Shown here: piece after piece, positions 9,681 to 16,902 of the stretch | Numbering within the stretch: the first letter of the stretch is position 1 | How the letters are laid out: the number at the start of each line of letters is the position of its first letter | Notes under the pieces: model-generated | What the model was told of the DNA's origin: nothing | Seen by the model: only the letters and a program-made list of their open reading frames with translations | Database searches by the model: none | Assembly: GCA_964236105.1 (NCBI GenBank) | Contig: CAXSBC010000004.1 | Location: forward strand, 62,001-126,000 | Length of the DNA stretch: 64,000 nucleotides | Origin: Lichenicola sp964236105 | GTDB lineage: Bacteria > Pseudomonadota > Alphaproteobacteria > Acetobacterales > Acetobacteraceae | Reading direction: 5' to 3' | Translations under genes and position numbers: made by a program

Positions 9681-9795
9681 GTCTGTCCCGCGGTCGATCG
9701 AGCGATCCCTGTCATGCCGGCGCCGGAAGCCCGCCCGGCCTCGCGAACCCGCGCCTGGGCGGGCGGACGCTCGGCGGCAGGCGCGCCCGGCGCTC

Positions 9796-10059
9796 TCAGC
9801 GCCGCGGCGTGCCGGCTGTCCGGGCGACCGGTGCGGCGGCGTCCGCGGCCGGAACCAGATCCTCCTCCAGCACCGTGATGTGGATCGAGTACGACACCTC
9901 GCCCTCGTCCTCGTCGCGATGCACGGTGCCGATCACCTCCTTGCCGATCGCCAGCTCCGTGGTGGCGCCCTTGCGCGGCGGCGCCACCACGTTGACCTGG
10001 TCCGAACCCAGCAGCTTGCGCAGATAGAGCTGAACGCGCGCGATGTCAGAACCGTTCAT
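9796..10059 (-). CDS. DUF3126 family protein
   Basis: The 87-residue protein matches the alphaproteobacterial DUF3126 pattern: an N-terminal helix EIARVQLYLRKLLG-like (here DIARVQLYLRKLLG), a KGATTELAIGKEVIGTV strand pair and the acidic DEDEGEVSYSIHITVLEEDL ending. The C-terminal 20 residues are a low-complexity alanine/proline tail. The function of the family is unknown. An AAAGG ribosome-binding site lies just upstream of the ATG. It stands alone between two unrelated genes on the same strand, with gaps of about 100 bp on each side. Confidence 0.85.
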   Translation of the reverse strand: MNGSDIARVQLYLRKLLGSDQVNVVAPPRKGATTELAIGKEVIGTVHRDEDEGEVSYSIHITVLEEDLVPAADAAAPVARTAGTPRR

Positions 10060-10160
10060 GGAACAACCTTTCAGCTAGGCCGGAACCGGTGAGCCCTGGC
10101 GGCGGTGGGATAGGGCAAATCGCCGGCGATGGAAATCGACGATCCTGCGAGCCGACCGGA

Positions 10161-12647
10161 TCAGCCGGCTGCGGACGCGCCGTCCGGTGCGATGCCGGCC
10201 TCGCCGGCAGGCGGGCGGGCGGCCAGGGCGTCGAATAGGCTGTCTGCCAGTGCCGCCCGCGAGAAATGCCGCTCGGCATAGGCTGCCTGCCGCGTCGAGC
10301 GCTCGGCCCAGCCTTGGTCCTGCGACAGCAGCGCCACCAGGGCCGCCGCCAGCTCCGCCGGCGCGTCGGCCACCGTCGCCACCGCCTCCAGGCCGGGCAT
10401 GCCCTCGGCGCCGATGGTGGTGGTCACCAGCGGCAGCCCCTGCTGCAGCGCCTCCACCACCTTGCCCTTCACGCCGGCGCCCACCCGCAGCGGCACCACC
10501 GCCGCCCGCGCGCGCGCATACTGCGCCGCCAGCTCCTCGTGCGTGAGGCTGCCGGTGACCGTCACCGCCTCGTCGGCCAGCGCCCGCACCTGCGCCGTCG
10601 GGTGCGACCCGGCCAGCACCAGCCGCACCTGCGGCACCGACGTCCGCACCAGCGGCAGGATCTCGCGCACCAGCCAGCTCGCCGCGTCGACGTTCGGCGG
10701 ATGCGCGAAGCCCGCGACGAACAGCATCACCGGCTCGGCCGGCGGCACGGCGCGGGCGCGGAAGCTGTCATAGCTGAAGGGCACGATGGCGCGCGCGCAG
10801 GTGCCGGGCACCATCGCCCGCACCAGCGCCGCCTCGACCTGCGAGGGATAGAGCACGATGTCGAACAGCCCCCACAGGCGCCGCTCCAGCCGCGCCATCT
10901 CGTCCGCCTCGCGGGCAAGCGCCGCATCGCCCAGCAGCGCCGCCTGACGGCGCATCCGCAGATGATGCACGTCATGGCCATAGAAGCTGAGGCAGGCCGG
11001 GGTGTGGCGCAGCAGGTCGGACACGAACTCGGTGGCGACCGTCGGCCGCATCGTCAGCACGTGGTCGAGTGCCGCGCCGTGACGCTCGATCCAGGCGGCG
11101 AAGCCGATCGGCAGCCGCCCGTCCAGCACCTCGACCCCCATGGTCTCCAGCAGAGGGGTGTAGTCGTTGCGCGCCCGGTTCTGCGGCCAGAACTTCACCA
11201 CCCAGCCGGCGGACTTCAGCGCCGCGACGATGCCCATGGTCGAGCGCGAGCCGGCGTCGCGGTCCGGTTCCGGCACGTAGTGGTCGATGATCAGGATCGT
11301 CCTGCGGCCCCTGGCATGCTCGCTCGCCCGCATCGGATCGACCCCCGGCGGCATGTGCTCGGAGGCCAGCAGGCGCGGCCAGCGCGCCAGCATCCGGTGC
11401 CGGTTCACCTCCTGCTGCGCCTTGACGCCGCTGGCGATGTCGGTGCCGTGCGACACCCCCTCGTGATGGATCACCACGCTCGCCGGCTGGTAGATCACCC
11501 GCAGCCCCCGGGCGCGGATGCGGAAGGCGAGGTCGGTATCCTCGTAGTAGGCGGGCGCGAACAGCGGGTCGAAGCCGCGCAGCTCCTCGAACAGCGCCCG
11601 CTCCAGCAGGATCGAGGCGCCCGAGACGTAGTCGGTCTCGCGGACGGTATTGTATTGCGGCAAGGCCGGATCGTCGTGGCGGCCGTAGTTCCAGCCGGTG
11701 CCGTCCTGCCAGATGATGCCGCCGGCCTCCTGCAGCCGCCCGTCCGGGAACAGCAGCTTCGAGCCGATCAGCCCCGCGTCCGGCAGCGCCCCGGCAAGCC
11801 GCACCATCGCGTCGAGGAAGCCCGGCAGCGGCTCGGTGTCGTTGTTGAGGAACAGCAGATACCGGCCACGCGCCAGCGTCGCCGCCTCGTTGCAGTTGAA
11901 CAGGAAGCCGAGATTCCGCTCCCGGCGCACCAGCCGCAGCCCCCCCACCTGCTCCAGCAGCGCCACCGCCGGGTCGCCGGACGCGTCCTCGGCCACGATC
12001 ACCTCGAACGGCGTTTCCGTCGCCGAGGCGGCGATCGCGCGCAGGCAGCGCAGCGTGACCGGAACCTGGCCGAAGGTCGGGATGACGACCGACACCAGCG
12101 GCGTGCGCGAGGTCGGCAGACACAGGCCGGGCTGCTCCGGGGGATGCGCCGCCACCACCGGATCCTCGACCGGCTCCGGCGGCAGCACCTGCTGCGGCGC
12201 GGGCTCGGTCGGTCCCGGCGCCGGCACCGTCGGCAGCTGGCGCAGCGCCCGCGCCCGCAGCTGCCGCTTCCATTGCAGGGTCAGCGTCCACCAGATCGCC
12301 TTCAGGCCGCGCCGTCCGTATCGCGCCAGGCCGGGATGGCGGTCGAGCAGGCGGCGCAACGGCCACGTCGCGCGCCAGATCGCGCTCGACTGGTAGGAGG
12401 CGAGATGCAGGCGCAGCAGCGCGATCTCGGCATCCTGCTGCCGGATGCGCTCAAGGGAGGCGCGGTCGTCGACCACGACCACCGGCGGGGGCGGCTCCGG
12501 CGGCGGCCGGGCCAGCAGGGTGGCATGCGCCTCCTGCTCCCGGCGCAGATCCTGACGCAGCGCGCCCAGCCGCAGCTCGGCCTGCAGCAGCGACAGGCGC
12601 AGCGCCGCCTGCTCGGCCGCAGCCTCGTCGGGAGGTGGAAGCGTCAT
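10161..12647 (-). CDS. two-domain glycosyltransferase (GT2 + GT4)
   Basis: This is an 828-residue cytoplasmic enzyme. Residues 1-75 form an Ala/Leu/Gln-rich coiled coil. Residues about 183-430 are a GT2 domain with VSVVIPTFGQ, EVIVAEDASGD, the donor-binding LFLNNDTEP (DxD-like) and GFDPLFAPAYYEDTDLAFR. Residues about 447-810 are a GT4/GT1-type GT-B domain starting TILIIDHYVPEPDRDAG and containing the VGAGVKGKVVEALQ nucleotide-sugar site. Such fused enzymes usually add successive sugars during O-antigen or capsule synthesis. I chose the ATG at 12647; an in-frame ATG at 12674 is an alternative, and longer versions would run into ridA. Sugar and acceptor are unknown. Confidence 0.85.
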   Translation of the reverse strand: MTLPPPDEAAAEQAALRLSLLQAELRLGALRQDLRREQEAHATLLARPPPEPPPPVVVVDDRASLERIRQQDAEIALLRLHLASYQSSAIWRATWPLRRLLDRHPGLARYGRRGLKAIWWTLTLQWKRQLRARALRQLPTVPAPGPTEPAPQQVLPPEPVEDPVVAAHPPEQPGLCLPTSRTPLVSVVIPTFGQVPVTLRCLRAIAASATETPFEVIVAEDASGDPAVALLEQVGGLRLVRRERNLGFLFNCNEAATLARGRYLLFLNNDTEPLPGFLDAMVRLAGALPDAGLIGSKLLFPDGRLQEAGGIIWQDGTGWNYGRHDDPALPQYNTVRETDYVSGASILLERALFEELRGFDPLFAPAYYEDTDLAFRIRARGLRVIYQPASVVIHHEGVSHGTDIASGVKAQQEVNRHRMLARWPRLLASEHMPPGVDPMRASEHARGRRTILIIDHYVPEPDRDAGSRSTMGIVAALKSAGWVVKFWPQNRARNDYTPLLETMGVEVLDGRLPIGFAAWIERHGAALDHVLTMRPTVATEFVSDLLRHTPACLSFYGHDVHHLRMRRQAALLGDAALAREADEMARLERRLWGLFDIVLYPSQVEAALVRAMVPGTCARAIVPFSYDSFRARAVPPAEPVMLFVAGFAHPPNVDAASWLVREILPLVRTSVPQVRLVLAGSHPTAQVRALADEAVTVTGSLTHEELAAQYARARAAVVPLRVGAGVKGKVVEALQQGLPLVTTTIGAEGMPGLEAVATVADAPAELAAALVALLSQDQGWAERSTRQAAYAERHFSRAALADSLFDALAARPPAGEAGIAPDGASAAG

Positions 12648-12705
12648 GACGATCCCCGCGGGAGCCGCCTGCATGGCCCCGGTGCGGGGGCGCAGCGGCG
12701 TCGGG

Positions 12706-13104
12706 TCAGGCGGCCAGGTGGCGTCCGCGGGCGAACAGCTCAAGCTCGATCTTGATGTCGGGGGTGTCGAAGCCGCTGACCAGACGCAGCGTCGCCGCCG
12801 GCCTCGCATCGCCGAACGCATTGCGCAGGAACGGGAAGCAGGCCGGGAACGCATCGGCGTCCTGCACCAGATACACCACCCGCACCACGTCGTTCATCGA
12901 CAGGCCGGCTGCTTCCAGCGACTGCGCCCCGTTCATCAGCGCCTGGCGGCACTGCTCGGACAACCGGCGCGGGAACCCTCCCTGATGCCGATCGAAGCCG
13001 GTGACCCGACGCACATGCACCTCCTGCCGGCGGTTCAGCGGTCGACACTCGGTCCGCGACGGCGCGGCCAGGTCGGGATCCGGAAGCTGCGTCTTCACCC
13101 TCAT
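12706..13104 (-). CDS. Rid/YjgF-family protein lacking the catalytic arginine
   Basis: This 132-residue protein shows the RidA-like core: QALMNGAQSLEAAGLSMNDVVRVVYLVQDADAF, the FPFLRNAFGDARPA region and the terminal IKIELELFARG strand. In true RidA deaminases the segment reads PAR, giving the arginine that holds the imine substrate; here it reads PAA. The protein therefore probably belongs to a Rid subfamily without enamine deaminase activity. The N-terminal 35 residues do not match the usual opening strand. The ATG at 13104 is two codons inside a possible GTG start at 13110. It is divergent from hprK, across a palindrome. Confidence 0.75.
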   Translation of the reverse strand: MRVKTQLPDPDLAAPSRTECRPLNRRQEVHVRRVTGFDRHQGGFPRRLSEQCRQALMNGAQSLEAAGLSMNDVVRVVYLVQDADAFPACFPFLRNAFGDARPAATLRLVSGFDTPDIKIELELFARGRHLAA

Positions 13105-13155
13105 CAGCACAGGCCGACCCCGTCTCAGATATGCATCACAAGTGCGTTATTCTGG

Positions 13156-13179
13156 ACGATTGCGCAACCACGCAATCGT
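13156..13179. promoter_or_regulatory. perfect inverted repeat between the Rid gene and hprK
   Basis: ACGATTGCG (13156-13164) and CGCAATCGT (13171-13179) are perfect 9-bp inverted arms with a 6-bp CAACCA spacer. They lie in the 136-bp AT-richer divergent region between the leftward Rid gene and rightward hprK. The dyad geometry suits binding of a dimeric repressor; the regulator is unknown and the role is inferred from position. Confidence 0.5.
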
Positions 13180-13240
13180 GCTGCGGTCGCATTTAAACGT
13201 GATCGTCGGATGAGCCGGCGTCTCCGCTGGAGTTTCAGGA

Positions 13241-13735
13241 GTGGATGCCAGGCCCGATGCCGTCGGCCCGACCGGCCTGCACGGCAGCTGCGGCGCCCTG
13301 GCCGGACAGGGCGTGCTGCTGCTCGGCGCGGCCGGCTCCGGCAAGTCCGATCTGCTGCTGCGCCTGATCGACCGGGGCTTTGCGCTGGTCGCCGATGATC
13401 GCGTGATCGTGGAGGATGGCTGCGCCCGATCGCCGCCGGCCCTGGCCGGGCTGATCGAGATCCGCGGCCTCGGGCTGCTGCGCCTGCCGCACGTGGGTCC
13501 GGTTGCGTTGGCGCTGGTGCTGGCGCTGGACGAGGCGGCATTCGCAGCGGCGGAGCCTCGGCCATCCGCCGCCGACGGCCTCCGGCTTCCACAGCCGGCC
13601 CGCCATGCCCGCCTCGGCTTGCCGATGCTGCGGATCGCCCCGTTCCACGCCTCGGCGGCGTTCCGGATCGAGATCGCGCTCGACTGCCTCGCCGGCCGCC
13701 GCCGGCTGCTGGCAGGCGGGCTGGATCCTGCGTGA
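13241..13735 (+). CDS. hprK: HPr kinase/phosphorylase, short alphaproteobacterial form
   Basis: The 164-residue protein corresponds to the C-terminal catalytic domain of HprK, which phosphorylates and dephosphorylates HPr on its regulatory serine. The Walker A loop GAAGSGKS spans residues 29-36 with K35. The DLLLRLIDRGFALVADDRV segment and the HprK signature GLIEIRGLGLL follow. The N-terminal domain of Firmicutes HprK is missing, as is normal in alphaproteobacteria. The GTG at 13241 is used because TGGAG lies about 8 nt upstream; a second AGGAG runs into the start codon itself. The locus continues with EIIA, HPr and EI, so it regulates a phosphorelay rather than sugar uptake. Confidence 0.93.
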   Translation: MDARPDAVGPTGLHGSCGALAGQGVLLLGAAGSGKSDLLLRLIDRGFALVADDRVIVEDGCARSPPALAGLIEIRGLGLLRLPHVGPVALALVLALDEAAFAAAEPRPSAADGLRLPQPARHARLGLPMLRIAPFHASAAFRIEIALDCLAGRRRLLAGGLDPA

Positions 13736-14115
13736 GCACGGATCGGTCGGCGAGGGCGCGCCATGCCCGGTGCTGCCGGCAGGCCCGCCGACCGCTGCGC
13801 CGGGGGCAGAGCTGCCCTGTCGCGGAAACAGGAGGGATTCGATCTCGGAGCCCGCCGCAACCGGGCCCGCACACCCAGATCATTGCAGGCGGTCGACGCA
13901 GCGATGCGCCCGCTGGCCTGGACCGCGCGACAAGCAATCCTGGACAGGACGCATGGCTTGCTGCGATGGGTGCTGCCGCAGCCGGCATTGCCGGCGGGAC
14001 CAGATGCCGAACACCGAGATGGAGCGTCGCCGCGTGGCGACTAGCTGATGACCCTGACCGATCCGCGACCCAGCGACGCCGAGCCCCCATCGATCGTCAT
14101 GGGGAGTCCCGCAGC
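13736..14115. other. 380-bp gap between hprK and the EIIA gene, no recognisable gene
   Basis: In many alphaproteobacteria rapZ (an RNase adapter with a GxxGxGKS loop) lies between hprK and the EIIA gene. Here the space holds short open frames in several phases, but none has a P-loop or any RapZ motif, and none has a convincing ribosome-binding site. I see nothing assignable except the GGGGAG ribosome-binding site of the next gene at 14101-14106. Confidence 0.6.
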
Positions 14116-14628
14116 GTGATCGGCGTGGTCCTCATCACCCATGGCGAGATCGGCACGTCGCTGCGCGCGGCGATGGAGCATGTGGTCGGCGTGCAGCAGC
14201 AGATGGCCACGCTGTCGATCGGGGCCGAGGACGACATCCAGGCCCGCCGACGCGACCTGGAGGCGGCGATCGCGGCGGTGGACCGCGGCGACGGCATCGT
14301 CCTGCTGACCGACATGTTCGGCAGCACGCCGTCGAACCTGGCGATCTCGATGCGCGGTCGCGCCGATCTGGAGGTCATTGCCGGGGTCAACCTGCCGATG
14401 CTGGTCAAGCTCGGGCAGATCCGGTCCAGCCGGACGCTTGCCGAATGCATCGAGATCGCCGAGACGACCGGCCGCAAATACATCGCCGCCGCGTCGCATC
14501 TGTCCGAGACCTGCCTCGGCGGCGCGGTCTGCTGCAGCGTCCTGCCCCAGCCGATCAGGCCCACCGCCGCCGCCGTCGAGCCGCCCGCGGGCGGCCATGT
14601 CCGTCCCCTCGCCAAGCTGGCCGGTTGA
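14116..14628 (+). CDS. PTS EIIA component, mannose family
   Basis: The 170-residue protein has the EIIA-Man fold: VIGVVLITHGEIGTSL with the phosphorylatable H9, then the IVLLTDMFGSTPSNLA segment typical of the family. The C-terminal 35 residues beyond the domain are low-complexity and proline-rich. I chose the GTG at 14116 because GGGGAG ends 9 nt upstream; the frame is open further upstream, but that part is not family-like. No EIIB, EIIC or EIID gene is nearby, so the protein probably ends a regulatory phosphorelay. The ptsH gene begins 19 nt downstream. Confidence 0.9.
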   Translation: MIGVVLITHGEIGTSLRAAMEHVVGVQQQMATLSIGAEDDIQARRRDLEAAIAAVDRGDGIVLLTDMFGSTPSNLAISMRGRADLEVIAGVNLPMLVKLGQIRSSRTLAECIEIAETTGRKYIAAASHLSETCLGGAVCCSVLPQPIRPTAAAVEPPAGGHVRPLAKLAG

Positions 14629-14647
14629 GCCGGACACCGGCGGCGTC

Positions 14648-14968
14648 ATGCCCTCCGCCGACGAGCAGCAGGCGGCGCCGGTCCCGCCGGACCGCCTCAG
14701 CCGGGCCGTCACGATCGTCAACCTGCGAGGCCTGCATGCCCGCGCGGCCGCCCGCTTCGTCGTCATGGCCGAACGCTTCAGCACGCCGGTCGACGTGTCG
14801 CGCGACGGCGAGGTGGTGTCGGCCCGGTCGATCATGGGGCTGATGATGCTGGGTGCCGGCCGCGGCACCCGCATCCTGCTCCAGGCCGACGCCGACGGAT
14901 GGGACGCGCAGGAGGCGCTCGACGCGCTGGCCGCGCTGGTCGAGGCCGGGTTCGATGAGCAGGACTGA
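14648..14968 (+). CDS. ptsH: phosphocarrier protein HPr
   Basis: The 106-residue protein carries phosphate from EI to EIIA. The active histidine is H30 in LRGLHARAAARF and the regulatory serine is S61 in SARSIMGLMML. The 31-residue spacing equals that of classical His15 and Ser46, so both EI-dependent and HprK-dependent phosphorylation are possible. About 15 extra residues precede the domain. The gene's end overlaps the ptsI start by 14 nt, indicating coupled translation. Chromosomal linkage with hprK supports control through serine phosphorylation. Confidence 0.95.
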   Translation: MPSADEQQAAPVPPDRLSRAVTIVNLRGLHARAAARFVVMAERFSTPVDVSRDGEVVSARSIMGLMMLGAGRGTRILLQADADGWDAQEALDALAALVEAGFDEQD

Positions 14969-16892
14969 CGACGCCGGCACGCCATCGGCTCCGCCCGAAA
15001 CGCCGGGCAGCAGGCCCCAGCGACGCCCGCCCGTGCGGAAGACGACGAAACGGACGGGCCCCGCACCGTCGCCTGCCCGGGCACCCGGCCCGGACGCGTG
15101 CGGCGAGCGTCGTTTCGCCGGGCTTGGCATCTATCCCGGCATCGCGATCGGGCCGGTCGCGTTTGCGGTCGAGGCGCCGGCGCCGGTCGCGGCCCAAACC
15201 GTGCAGGCCGAGGACACCGGCGCCGAGGTGGCACGGCTCGAGGAGGCGGTGCAGCGTTCGCTGCGCCAGCTCGAGAAGCTGAAGGCGCGTCTGGCCTTCC
15301 TGTCCGAGGACAGCCAGGCGGAGATCACGCCGCTGCTCGACGCCTACCGGCAGATGCTCGGGCCGTCGCGGCTGCTGCGCGGCGTGACCCGCCGGATCGT
15401 GGAGGACGCGCTGAACGCCGAGGCGGCGGTGACGGCGGAGTCCGAGGCGCTCGCCCAGAAGCTGGCGCCGCGGCCGCCGAAGGCCGGTGCGCCAGCCGCC
15501 GACGGGGACGACCGGTCGGCTGCCCTGCGCCGGGCCGAGGAGGTGCGCGAGATCGGTCGCCGGCTGGTCCGCAACCTGACGCGGGCGCCGTTCCGCTCCT
15601 TTGCCCAGATCCCCGCCGGCGCGGTGCTGGTCACCGAGCAGCTGCGTCCGGCGGACGCCACCCTGATCGACCCGGCGCGCATCGCCGCCGTGGTCATGGA
15701 TGATGGCGGCACCGCAGACCACACCGCCATCATGCTGCGCGCGCTGGGCATCCCCGCGGTGCTGGGTGTCGCGGGCTTCGCGGCCCAGGCGAAGGCCGGC
15801 GCCCGGCTGGTGGTGGACGGGGCTGCCGGCACCGTCACCCAGGACCCGTCCGAGACCACGCTCGCGGCGGCGCATCGCGCCGTCGTGTCCTATGCGCGCG
15901 AGCGGCAGCGGCTGGCGCGGCTGCGTCGCCTGCCGGCCCGGCTGTCGGGCGGCGAGGCGGTGGAGCTGCAGGCCAACCTCGAGCTGCCCGCGGAACTGCC
16001 GCTGATCGCCCAGGCGGGAGCGGCCGGCATCGGGCTGCTGCGCACCGAGTTCCTGTTCATCAGCACCGAGCGGCTCCCGGACGAGACGGTGCAGGAGGAG
16101 GCCTATCTGGGGGTGGTCGAGGCGATGGGCGGCGACTGCTGCACCATCCGCCTGCTCGACTGGGGCGGCGAGAAGCAGAGCGAGGCGCTGAGCGCTGCCG
16201 GCTTCGTCACCGGGGGCGCCGACCTGAACCCGGCACTCGGCCTGCGCGGCCTGCGCCTGCTGCTGCTGCATCCGGAGGTGCTGGAAACCCAGCTGGCCGC
16301 GATCCTGCGGGTCTCGGCAGCCGGCCCGGTGCGGATCCTGCTGCCGATGGTGACCACCATCGCCGAGCTGCGCGCCACGCGCGAGATCTATGACCGGGTG
16401 GCGCGGCGGCTGCGCAGGAAGGGGGTCCGGCTCCCCGAGAGGCTGCCCCCGCTCGGGGTCATGGTCGAGACGCCGGCGGCGGCCCTCGGTGCCGAGACCC
16501 TGGCGCTGGATGCCGAGTTCCTGGCGATCGGCACCAACGACCTCACCATGTACACGCTCGCGGTCGACCGGTCCTCCAGCGACGTGTCGACGCTCTACGA
16601 CCCGCTGCATCCGGCGGTGCTGCACCTGATCGGCCAGGCGACCGATGCCGCCCTGCGGGCGCGGCGCCCGGTGTCGCTGTGCGGCGAGATCGCCGGCAAC
16701 CCGGTGGTGGTGCCGCTGCTGATGGGCATGGGCCTGCGCTCGTTCAGCATGAACGCGTCCGCGATCCCGCGGGTGAAGCAGGTGGTCCGCAAGGCCTCGC
16801 TCGAGGAGTGCCGCAGGCTGGCGCGCCGGGTGCTGGAGGAGAGCGACCCGCAGCAGGTGGCGACGCTTCTCAGCGACTTCGCCGCGCGATAA
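14955..16892 (+). CDS. ptsI: PTS enzyme I (phosphoenolpyruvate-protein phosphotransferase)
   Basis: The 645-residue protein autophosphorylates with PEP and passes phosphate to HPr. After an about 55-residue proline/arginine-rich N-terminal extension, the domains appear in order. The swivelling phosphohistidine domain has H256 in GGTADHTAIM. The PEP-binding barrel has GIGLLRTEFLF, LGVMVETPAA, FLAIGTNDLTMYTLAVDR and the catalytic C576 in SLCGEIAGNP. There is no GAF domain, so it is EI rather than EI-Ntr (PtsP). It overlaps ptsH by 14 nt and is followed 10 nt later by purH. It is longer than the usual about 575 residues only because of the N-terminal extension. Confidence 0.95.
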   Translation: MSRTDDAGTPSAPPETPGSRPQRRPPVRKTTKRTGPAPSPARAPGPDACGERRFAGLGIYPGIAIGPVAFAVEAPAPVAAQTVQAEDTGAEVARLEEAVQRSLRQLEKLKARLAFLSEDSQAEITPLLDAYRQMLGPSRLLRGVTRRIVEDALNAEAAVTAESEALAQKLAPRPPKAGAPAADGDDRSAALRRAEEVREIGRRLVRNLTRAPFRSFAQIPAGAVLVTEQLRPADATLIDPARIAAVVMDDGGTADHTAIMLRALGIPAVLGVAGFAAQAKAGARLVVDGAAGTVTQDPSETTLAAAHRAVVSYARERQRLARLRRLPARLSGGEAVELQANLELPAELPLIAQAGAAGIGLLRTEFLFISTERLPDETVQEEAYLGVVEAMGGDCCTIRLLDWGGEKQSEALSAAGFVTGGADLNPALGLRGLRLLLLHPEVLETQLAAILRVSAAGPVRILLPMVTTIAELRATREIYDRVARRLRRKGVRLPERLPPLGVMVETPAAALGAETLALDAEFLAIGTNDLTMYTLAVDRSSSDVSTLYDPLHPAVLHLIGQATDAALRARRPVSLCGEIAGNPVVVPLLMGMGLRSFSMNASAIPRVKQVVRKASLEECRRLARRVLEESDPQQVATLLSDFAAR

Positions 16893-16902
16893 GCACGCCG
16901 CC

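Noticed and set aside
13763..14044. A 93-codon rightward frame in the hprK-EIIA gap
   Set aside because: No ribosome-binding site, no conserved motif and shadow-like composition.
13736..14115. A degraded rapZ between hprK and the EIIA gene
   Set aside because: No P-loop or RapZ signature could be recognised in any frame, so absence rather than decay is reported.
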